From: Macrostomum hystrix
Taxonomy: Eukaryota > Platyhelminthes > Macrostomidae
Reading direction: 5' to 3'
Assembly: GCA_950097015.1 (NCBI GenBank)
Contig: CATNEN010000012.1
Coordinates: 861,501-925,500, forward strand
Length of the DNA stretch: 64,000 nucleotides
Of the stretch, positions 31,400 through 41,300 are shown one piece after another (the stretch's first letter is position 1; each line of letters begins with the position of its first letter). Both the position numbers and the translations under genes were made by a program. Under the pieces are notes generated by a model. It was not told the origin of the DNA and did not search any database. It saw nothing but the letters and a program-made list of their open reading frames with translations.

Positions 31400-32250
31400 G
31401 AGCGTGACTTATCATCCATGCAAGTGTGTGATAACAAGTTCAGGCACTTTAATGAAAACTAATTAAAGTGCGCTGTCACTGTGAATAACACGTACTAACT
31501 CACCATTCAATGCTTCGCAAGCAAAACTTTTATTTTCTGTATTTAAAAGTCCTTAAATTACGCTCGTAAAAATTAAACTAGTAAAGTAATTCGGAAAGCC
31601 ATTATAATACATGTTACTTCGCATCTAGCACTATCTAACATAGTAAATACGCCTAATGTCATAGATAAACGCCTAATTCTGCCTGGTCTTTAATATGCCT
31701 AATTAACTTATACTTTTTAAGGCAGCAGTAGAAAATATACATGTAAGACTTCGCACCTTTACTTAATCATTACAAAAATAGAAAAAAATATTAAAGTAAA
31801 GCATGCAATATATACTCGTATATATAAACTAATGTTACCCCACAATAGTCAGCAGGCTATGCAAGTCGATGCCGTCTCATATAAGGTTCGCAAATTAAAA
31901 TGGAATAAAGTGAAGTTATCTACCGGTACTACTTACCCTGCCAGTAGTAATGACACATTGCTTACTGCTATAATTGTACAAGCCAGATTCTTTATTCCAA
32001 AAACTTGTTTTAAACCCTGCTGCTTTTGTCCCAGGCATTGACATAGAGCGTAGCCTATTGTCATATTATGTGTAAATTTAGAATTGAAATATTAGCTTGG
32101 CAACAACATAATTAAATTCCAAATACACTATTACCATATTCTAATTACTATATTTATAGTTAAATTACTGCAGTGCTTTAATATAAAAAACCAACTGAAG
32201 GTTAATTCTAGATGCATAAGTTCTTACGTAAAGTAAAGTACCCTGACTTA
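31400..32250. other. AT-rich intergenic DNA, no gene seen
   Basis: Probably holds the tau 3' UTR (ATTAAA at about 31460, AATAAA at about 31904 are candidate poly(A) signals). No coding frame with support. Confidence 0.4.
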
Positions 32251-32254
32251 CCTG

Positions 32255-33285
32255 TTGCCAGCCTCATTCAGTGAGGCAGTTTACCTGTTGCCAGCCTCAT
32301 TCAGTGAGACAGTTTACCTGTTGCCACCCTCTATTCAGTGAGGCAGTTTACCTGTTAGCCACCCTCTATTCAGTGAGGCAGTTTACCTGTTAGCCACCTC
32401 CATTCAGTGAGGCAGTTTACCTGTTAGCCACCCTCCATTCAATGAGGCAGTTTACCTGTTAGCCACCTCCATTCAGTGAGGCAGTTTGCCTGTTAGCCAC
32501 CCTCTATTCAGTGAGGCAGTTTACCTGTTAGCCACCTCTATTCAGTGAGGCAGTTTGCCTGTTAGCCACCCTCTATTCAGTGAGGCAGTTTACCTGTTAG
32601 CCACCTCTATTCAATGAGGCAGTTTGCCTGTTAGCCACCCTCTATTCAGTGAGGCAGTTTACCTGTTAGCCACCTCTATTCAGTGAGGCAGTTTGCCTGT
32701 TAGCCACCCTCCATTCAGTGAGGCAGTTTGCCTATTAGCCACCCTCTATTCAGTGAGGCAGTTTACCTGTTAGCCACCCTCTATTCAGTGAGGCAGTTTA
32801 CCTGTTAGCCACCCTCTATTCAGTGAGGCAGTTTACCCGTTAGCCACCCTCCATTCAATGAGGCAGTTTACCTGTTAGCCACCCTCTATTCAGTGAGGCA
32901 GTTTACCTGTTAGCCACCCTCTATTCAGTGAGGCAGTTTACCCGTGAGCCACCCTCCATTCAATGAGGCAGTTTGCCTGTTAGCCACCCTCTATTCAGTG
33001 AGGCAGTTTACCTGTTAGCCACCCTCTATTCAGTGAGGCAGTTTACCTGTTAGCCACCCTCCATTCAGTGAGGCAGTTTACCTGTTAGCTACCCTCTATT
33101 CAGTGAGGCAGTTTACCTGTTAGCCACCCTCTATTCAGTGAGGCAGTTTACCTGTTAGCCACCCTCTATTCAGTGAGGCAGTTTACCTGTTAGCCACCCT
33201 CTATTCAGTGAGGCAGTTTACCTGTTAGCCACCCTCTATTCAGTGAGGCAGTTTACCTGTTAGCCACCCTCCATTCAGTTAAAGT
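32255..33285. repeat. 35-bp minisatellite between convergent tau and SERBP1-like genes
   Basis: About 30 copies of CAGTTTACCTGTTAGCCACC plus CTCTATTCAGTGAGG, with 33-34-bp variants. Confidence 0.95.
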
Positions 33286-33401
33286 TTATCAGTGTGTCAG
33301 AGCTTGTAAGTCAGTTTAACCACAGAAAAGATGCAAAGCAAACAAATTCAAAGCTCTGATAAAAGCATTTTTATTAATTTTTCTTCATCAAAAAACACAA
33401 C

Positions 33402-34332
33402 TTTATTGAACACAAAGCAGCGCTGCTTAGGGCTTGGATGATTAGAGGGATTGGGGTAGCAAACAGCGCGCCAGAACAGACACAACAAGCCAGGCTGGGT
33501 CTACTTCACTTCTGATTGGGTCGAATATTTAGCTAGGGAATAAAAGAAAAAGATGATAATTATGACATTAAATTCATATATTTTCTACAAAAAGAGAAAA
33601 TAAAAATTCGCACACAAACTACTACTCATTCAGTTCAGCCTCGGTTTGGAGTTTCTGGACAAAATTTGTGAATATTTAGTAGGACTCAATCTAGAATCCG
33701 CGACTTTATCAGTTGCTGTCGAAGAGAACCACAGAGCTGATTAATAAATAAGAAAAAAACTAAAATTAAAACAAAACAGTAGATATAATGAAAGCAGGAA
33801 AATGACACAATAGGAAGGCTGCATCTGTTAAGCGTAGAAGGGACTGACTGTCGTGCGAGTTTTTTAAAAGATCAAATTCTACACGTGGGAGAGCAGGACT
33901 TCGGCAGGTGTCCGTGTGTGTGTGTAATAAATTTCTACACTAAGCAGGTCAGGATAAGATAGGCAATTGCAGTAAAGCAGATGATTTCCAAGGCCAGCTA
34001 ATTAACACATTGAATAAATAGAATGGACAGAACAATCGATATTAATTAAACGGAGCAGAATAGTAACAAGATATTACTAACAGTAGCACGGTTAAAAACC
34101 TGCCAATAATATTCCAACTCCTTTGAAAACTAATTAAAAATGGGGGCGGAAACACAACAATGCGATAGGGAGCAGTTGACAACGAGCAGCTGTCAAAAAA
34201 CAACGACAAATTAAATATTTTGACACCGATTATTAAGCAGACAACAATAGATGGCTTGGACTCATTGAGAACACTAGCAGAAGGACTAATTAAAAAAAAC
34301 GACCATAAATTTAACTGAAAATTGTGTTTATT
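33402..34332 (-). terminator. two candidate poly(A) signals of SERBP1-like gene
   Basis: On the minus strand AATAAA reads at 34332-34327 (in TTCAATAAACAC) and at 33407-33402 (in TTCAATAAAGTT). They would give 3' UTRs of about 0.27 and 1.2 kb after the stop at 34596. The sequence between contains no other gene signal. Confidence 0.5.
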
Positions 34333-34595
34333 GAAAAAAAACAAATAATCAACAAGAGAGGGAGAAAAACGGTGAAAAGATGTCCGGAAATTTCTTGCCC
34401 AGTGAAACAAAACTAGACAAATAAAAAAGGCAAATGAATTTAAGAGACAACGCGCACTCACCAAACTGGTGGCTGCCTGGCAATGCAACAGTGAACAAAC
34501 AGCGCACACTTAATAAAGTTAAGCCGGATGTAACAACTGCCAACTGCTCAGCGTAAACATTCTCGCATTTGCCCCCGCTTTGGCGCGGTAGGCGG

Positions 34596-35319
34596 CTAGG
34601 CCAGCTGAGGAAAATCGCCGTCGTCAACGCGAAAATCGGCAGCCGACTGGTGGGCGTAATCGCCGCCGCTGCGACTGCCGTAGTCGCCGCCGCTGCGACT
34701 GCCGTAGTCGCCGCCGCGACCGCCACCGCGACTGCCATAGTCGCCGCCGCGACCGCCACCACGACGACTGCCGTAGCCTTCGCCGCCGCCTCCGCCACGG
34801 CCGAATCCGCTACCACCACCGCCGCGGCCGCCACCGCTTCCTCCATCGCGACGCCCAAAGCCGCCGCGTCCGCCGCCTCCTCCCCGAGGACCACCCCTGC
34901 CTCCGCCGCCGCGTCCGCCCTCGGCAGTTACCGGATTCACGTAGAAGTTGGTTTCAATCTGCTGCGACTTGCGAGCGAAGACGCCGCTGCCACCGGCTGC
35001 AGCGGCAGCGGCAGCAGGTTCGGCAACGTCGGCGCCAGTGTCGACCAGGGGCCGCTCCTTCCTATATTCGCGCATCTCGCCGAATCCCGAAGCGTCCACG
35101 CGGCGAACATTAGCGCCGCCAGCTCCGCCGGACAGCTTGGCCCGGTCCTCGGCCTGCTGCCGCTTCCACTCCTCCAACGTCATCATGGCCGGAGCTGCAC
35201 CAGCCTCAGCGTTGGCCTCCTGCTGCTCCTGCTCGACAGCGTCGGCCCAGTCGTCGGCGGCGGCGGCAGCAGCGGCGGGGCCACTAGAGGGGGGCTGAGT
35301 GTCAGCGGCCTGCTGGCCC
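34596..35319 (-). CDS. SERBP1: SERBP1-like last exon
   Basis: Acceptor AATTGCAG ends at 35320. It begins GQQAADTQ (first codon split), continues with ADDWADAVEQEQQEANAEAG, MMTLEEWKRQQ, a NFYVNPVTAEGG linker and 12 or more RGG-type repeats ending GGDYGSR x 4, then DFRVDDGDFPQLA. The GDYGSR block (34660-34760) is a perfect short repeat and probably length-variable. Confidence 0.9.
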
Positions 35320-38300
35320 CTGCAATTAGATTAGCATTGTTAAGTAACCAATCCTGCACGAAAATAATATTCGTATTGTAAGACCGTGGGTTAAGTTGTA
35401 GAACATAACAAACACGCCAGGAGCCCTCACTGGCTCACGCCAATATATTTAACGGCAAAGTTGGGGTGGGTGCAACCACCCTAAGCGAACGCACGCTGCA
35501 GCGCTAAACCCCCCACCCCAAACAAGCCGCGCGTGCACATCTAAGTGCACGCGCACCAACAAGCCAGACTACACTACTTTCCCCCTAGAAGCAAAAGACA
35601 GTCCCAAGTCAAGCAAAGCCCGCCATGTACAAATCCGGTGGCCGCCGCTCTCTAGCCGATCGCCGCGGAACAATGACCGGCTCGGCCGGTGCCGTCGGCG
35701 GCTCCTCGTGTACCTCGTCTGCCTGCAGCTCGGGCCAGAAGGCCACCGCATCGCCGCCAGGATCGGCCGCTTGCCCGGGCGGCTCTGCGGCGGTGCCGTC
35801 GTTGTCGGCGTCGGCGGCCGGCGGTCGACGGTCTGCAGCGGCTGGAAGCTCCAGTGACGCCCGCCGCTGCACGAAGCGCTTGAGGCGGTCGTGGTGCACC
35901 ACCAGCCGGCGCCTGCGGCCAGCCTCGTCCTGGATGCGGTAATTGACCTCACCCAGGCGCCTCAGGACTCGGTACGGCCCCTTCCACTTGGCGCTGAGGC
36001 ACCGTGTCTGGCCGCGCTTGATGACAGAGTTGCGCAGCATCACTAGCTGGCCCTCTTCGAACGGCACGAACCGAGAGTCCCGGTTGGCCAGCCGGTTGCG
36101 CTCGACCTGGGCGCTTCGCAGTCGGCTGTGCACCGTGTCGAAGGCGCTCTGCAGGTTCTCCTGAGTCCGACGCAAGAAGCCGTGATGTTCACCGTCGGCT
36201 GCCGGCCGGTCGCCGCTTATCAGCCAACTGTCGAGAGCCAGCCTCGGTGGCCAGCCGTGGAGGACCTGGTATGGGCTGAGGCCGGTCGTGCTGTGCACGG
36301 AGGTATTGTAGGCCCAGGTCACATACGGCAGCTTGCTGTCCCAGCCCTGCTGGTTCTCGGCCACCGTCGTCGCCAGCATGTCACCGAGCGTCCGGTTGCC
36401 TCGCTCGACGATTCCGTTTCCGCTCGGATGAAACGGCGACGTGCGCGTCTTCTCGACGCCCAGCTGCTCGCAGAGCCGGCCGAACACCTCGCTCTCGAAT
36501 TGACGCCCCTGGTCACTGTGCAGCACCTGAGGAGCGCCGTGACGCAGAACTACCGACTTGAGCAGTGCATCTGCCACCGTCACCGCGTCGATCCCCGCCA
36601 GGGCTGCCGTCTCCATCCACTTGGAGAAGGCGTCGCACATGCTCAGGATGTACGCCTTGCCATCGGTCGTACGCGGAAGCGGCCCTTTGATGTCGATCTG
36701 CACCAGCTGCCACGGAGCCGTCGGCTGGCACGTCGACTGCAGCGGCGCTTTCTGCGGCTTGGTTGGACTCTTCTTGGCCAGGCAGACCGCGCAGCTGGCC
36801 ACCCAGTTCTCGACGTCCCGTCGCAGACCAGGCCACCAGCAGCGCTCAGACAGCCTCGCTCCGGTCCTGTCGACGCCGAGGTGTCCGCTCTGGTCGCACG
36901 AGTGCGCCTGCTGCAGGAAATGTGGCCGCAGGTGACCGGGAATGACTGGCCGGCCACCCACCAGCAGGACACCCGCCGAGCTCACCGAGGCCCCGTCCAG
37001 CAGCTCGCGAACCTGCGCCGCCCATGAATCGGACAGGCTGTCGACCCCTTCGGTCAGCGCTTGGAACGCCTTGCTCAGCAGCGGGTCTTGCCGTTGCTCC
37101 TCGTGTAGGCTGCTGTCGTCCCACCGAGGCTGCAGGCGCGTGCCGGCCACCCGGCTCAGCGCATCCGGCACGACGTTGTCCCTGCCAGGTCGGTACAGCA
37201 GCTCGAACGAAAACTGCTGCAGCGTCGAAAGCCATCGCGCCAGCCGACCTTCGGGGTCCTTCGTTGTCAGCAGACCTTGCAGTGGCCGGTGATCCGAGTA
37301 AACTCTGAAGTTCGGGACACTCAGCAGGTACGTCCTGAAGTGCTTCAAACTCCAGACCAGCGCCAGCAGCTCACGGTCGGTCGCCGAGTAGTTGCGCTCG
37401 GCCTTGTTGAGGGTGCGCGAGGCGAACGCCACAGGCAGCTCGGCGTCTCCGTGCAGCTGGCTGAGCACCGCCCCGACGGCGAACTGACTGCTGTCGCAGC
37501 TGAGCACGAACTGCTTGGTGAAATCCGGCAGCCTCAGCACCGGAGCCGTCGTCAGCTGATCTTTCAACTCGTGGAACGCTCGCTCGCAGTCGCTGCTCCA
37601 CTCAAAGTCCCTCGATTTCACACTGACGTCATGCAGGACCCTCGCCGTCTGGCTGAAGCCTGGGATGAACCGGCGGTAGAACCCCAACATTCCGAGGAAC
37701 CGCTTCACCTCCTCGGTCGTTGTTGGGCTGGGCATGCTGCGAATGGCCTCGACCTTGCCGGGATCCGGTGCGATGCCCTGCTCGCTGATCAGGTGTCCCA
37801 GGTACAGCACCCGGCGATGACCGAACGCGCTCTTGGCCTTGTGCAGCTTGAGTCCTGCGTCTCGCAACCGCTTGAAAACTTCCGCCAGCCTCTCTAAGTG
37901 GTCGTCGAACGTCCTGCTGAAGACAATGATGTCGTCGATGTAAGTCAGCACGGACTCCCAAGACAGGCCAGACATCACAAGCTCCATGAGCCGCTGGAAC
38001 GTCGCCGGGGCGTTGCACATACCGAAGCCCATCTTGCAGAATTGCATCAGGCCGCGCGTCGAATAGAAGGCCGTCTTGTGCCGGTCCTCCTCCGCCACCT
38101 CCACCTGGTGGTAGCCCTGCCGGCAGTCGATTGTGGAGAACCAGGAGCATCCGACAAGCGCATCCATGGCCTGCTGCAGGTGCGGTAGCGGGTACGCGTC
38201 CCTGACGGTGCAGGCGTTGAGCTCCCGCCAGTCCGTGCACAGTCTGATGTCGCCGTCTTTCTTGCGGACTACCAGCAGGTTGCTGGCCCATGGCGATGTC

Positions 38301-41300
38301 GACGGCTCGATGATGCCGCTGTCCAGCATCTGGCCGATCTTTTTGTCCACCTGGCCTCGCACAGACAGTGGCAGCCTGCGCTGGACCTGCCGGTGTGGCC
38401 GCGCTCCGGGCACCAGCTCGATCTGGTGTTGCAGCAACGCCGTCGTGCCCAGGTCGTACTCGTGCCTTGCGAACAGGTCCTCGTTGCGCTCCAGCAGCTG
38501 TCGCAGCCTCGCAGCATCCCGTTCGGGCAGCTCCGCGTTGATGTTCCAACCGACGGGGGTCTCATGGGCCGCCTCCTGGCGACCGTCCTCGTCTGTCATC
38601 GCGCCTTCGAACGTGCCGACCGCCTTGTTGGCGTACAGCAGCACGGGCTCCTCTGCCAGGTTGCACATTTTCACCGGGATGCGGCAGCCATCTGAGACCG
38701 CCAGCACGCGGGCCGGCAGGATGGCGGTGGACTTCACGAAGTCCTCAGACGGCTCAAAGACTCCCTGCTCGCCGCTGGAATCCACCTTGAGCCACACCAG
38801 CTTCTCGCTGCGGGCGGGCAGCTCCGTAGTTGCCGCCACACGCGCCACCAGGACACTCGGTACCAGGCGACAGTCTGCTCGAGCCGGCTCGCTGCTGAAA
38901 GGCACAGTTGTACTATCAAACTTAACGACGCCTTCTTTAATGTCGATGGTCATCGCCTGCGACACCTCGCCGATGAAGTCCATGCCGATGATCAGGCTGG
39001 GCTGGATGCCGTCCACGACTGTGAAGCGATGGCGCACGCGGATGGTCTTGCCGATAGAAACATCCGCTGCTGACAGGCCTAGGCAGCGCAGCCGGGATCC
39101 GTCGACAGCAGTCGGCAGCGCACCGATGTCGGTGCAGTCGATCTTGCACGGCAATCTGTCGAACAGTGACTTATCCATCAACGAAACTTGCGCGCCGGTG
39201 TCGAGCAGAGCGGGCGCTGACACGCTGCCAAAGTGCACCTTCACGAAGACTGAAGGCGCTGATCTAAGGGCCCCTTTTGAGCGGGTCGGTGCTGGCCCCA
39301 GGCTGCCGACCCTCAGAAGTTTCCCTGCGGCTGTCCAGTTGGTGTCGGGCACACCGCGGCGGAGTGACCTTTGCCTGAGCACCGGCTGCAGCGGATGCCG
39401 GTCGCCTTTGGGCACCGCCTAGCGATGTGACCCAGCTCGCCGCAGCTGAAGCACTTAATGGGTCCCTTCTGACGCCTGTCTCTTCCGGGTGGTCCCGCTC
39501 GCACGCTGGCTGTCAGCTGCTGCATCTGCTGCTCCAGCTGGCTCAGCCGTCTGTCTTCCACTGACACCGCAGCTGATGAGGCTGTAGTCGCGTGGCTCAC
39601 CAGCTCAAGCCGCGCAGCTCTGTCGACGATGGCGGCCAGCGAACACGAGTCCACGTCCTGGTCCTTCAACAGCGCATCTCGCACGGCAGATGGCAGGAGG
39701 CGCATCAGGCGAAACTTTACGTCCTTTTCCCGAGCCGCCACGGAGTCGTCCGGGCGGGCCCGAAGGTGGAGAAGCTTCAGGCTGTAGGCCAGCTCCCTCA
39801 GCGACTCGTTAGGCTGTCGCTTACGCTCTTCAAAGTCCTCCATTGCTCTGTAGCAGCTTAGACTGTTGCCAAAGCACTCGATCAGCTTCTCCTTCAGCTT
39901 TTCATAGCTGGCTGACACGTCTTCTGGCTGCTCCCAGACGAAGATTTGTGCTTCTCCTGTCACCAGCAGTCTCAGCTTCTTTGCCTTCTTCTTGTCGTCC
40001 CATTCGCAGTCGTCGGCGAAGTCCTCAAACGTGCTGAGCCACGTTCTCACGTTGGAGTCGCCGCTAAACTTTGAAGGCAATAGACTGGCTTGCTCTGATT
40101 TGGCCATAGTGAGACCGCTGCCACCAGTGTAAGACCGTGGGTTAAGTTGTAGAACATAACAAACACGCCAGGAGCCCTCACTGGCTCACGCCAATATATT
40201 TAACGGCAAAGTTGGGGTGGGTGCAACCACCCTAAGCGAACGCACGCTGCAGCGCTAAACCCCCCACCCCAAACAAGCCGCGCGTGCACATCTAAGTGCA
40301 CGCGCACCAACAAGCCAGACTACAGTATACTACTGTTGTAAGTAGAGTTAGCAAGAAAATTAAGTTAATTATGCGAGCTTTCTTCACCAAAAAATGAACC
40401 ATTAAGGATTTCTGGCCGATGCCCGGTGAAATCTGACCCAACTACTGAGTGATAATTGCTGTATCGATCGTACAAAATTATTTTCTGCCTTCATGTGAGT
40501 CTTATAAGAGTTTGACCTATGGTACAAACTCGACTTGTAGCCTGCCCATAGCAAGTTGGCCCCGTGCCTCCACACCGTCTTGAGCTCGCTGCCTTGCAGG
40601 AAATATCAAGCCTGTATACTCAGTCTCCCGTGAGGTTTTAGTAGCCAAATTTTAGAGTGCCCCAGACTGAACGACTCACTCAATATCGTCGCGCACGTTG
40701 CCCCAGTTGTGCGCTCCGGATCCGTCTCGCTTCTCAATCGACTTCACTCCAGTGGTGGCCGAGCCTGAGTGACGGTCGTAATCGCGAATTCTGCCGAATC
40801 CGCCACCACCGCCGCCTCGTCCGCCACGACCACGACCGCCGCGACCACCGCGACCGCGCGGCCGACCAGAGTCCAATGGCCGACCGTCGGCTTGTTCGCC
40901 AGCTACCGCGGCGACGTCCTCCGACTGAACAGCGGACGGTTCCGAATCTACAGGCAGCTGCGACGGGGCCTCGTCACCATCAGGATTAGGTGGCTCCATG
41001 CCAGGAGGTGGACCTCCGCTAAAGCCGCCGCGCCCGCGACCACGTCCTCCGAAGCCGCGACCTCTGCCGCCGCTGCCGCCCTCGCCGTAGCCTCCGCCGA
41101 AGCCGCGGCCCCGATTGCCGAAGGCACCGCGACCACGTCCGCCAAAGCCGCCCCTAGCAACGCCGGCATCGTCAGTGGCAGGATCAGCGGGCCTGTCAGC
41201 AAGCTCGCCGTTGTCTTCCTCGCCGCCGGCGCGCTGCTGCTGGCCGCCTCCGCTGAAGCCACCGCCAAAGCCACCACGGCGTCCGCGCTCGCCTCCACCA

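Larger units (their letters stand above)
35377..40324 (-). mobile_element. full-length Ty3/gypsy-like LTR retrotransposon
   Basis: 4,948 bp, inserted in intron 2 of the SERBP1-like gene in the same orientation. Two 197-bp LTRs (35377-35573, 40128-40324) look identical by eye and have TGTA...TACA ends. A 4-bp GTAT direct repeat flanks the element (35373-35376 and 40325-40328). It has a primer-binding site next to the 5' LTR, a polypurine tract next to the 3' LTR, and uninterrupted gag and pol frames. No env-like frame is present. Matching LTRs plus intact frames indicate a recent insertion. Confidence 0.97.

Noticed and set aside
34569-35381. 270-codon plus-strand frame
   Set aside because: Antisense shadow of the SERBP1-like last exon.
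38133-39422. 429-codon plus-strand frame
   Set aside because: Antisense to the gypsy protease and reverse transcriptase coding region; no domain of its own.
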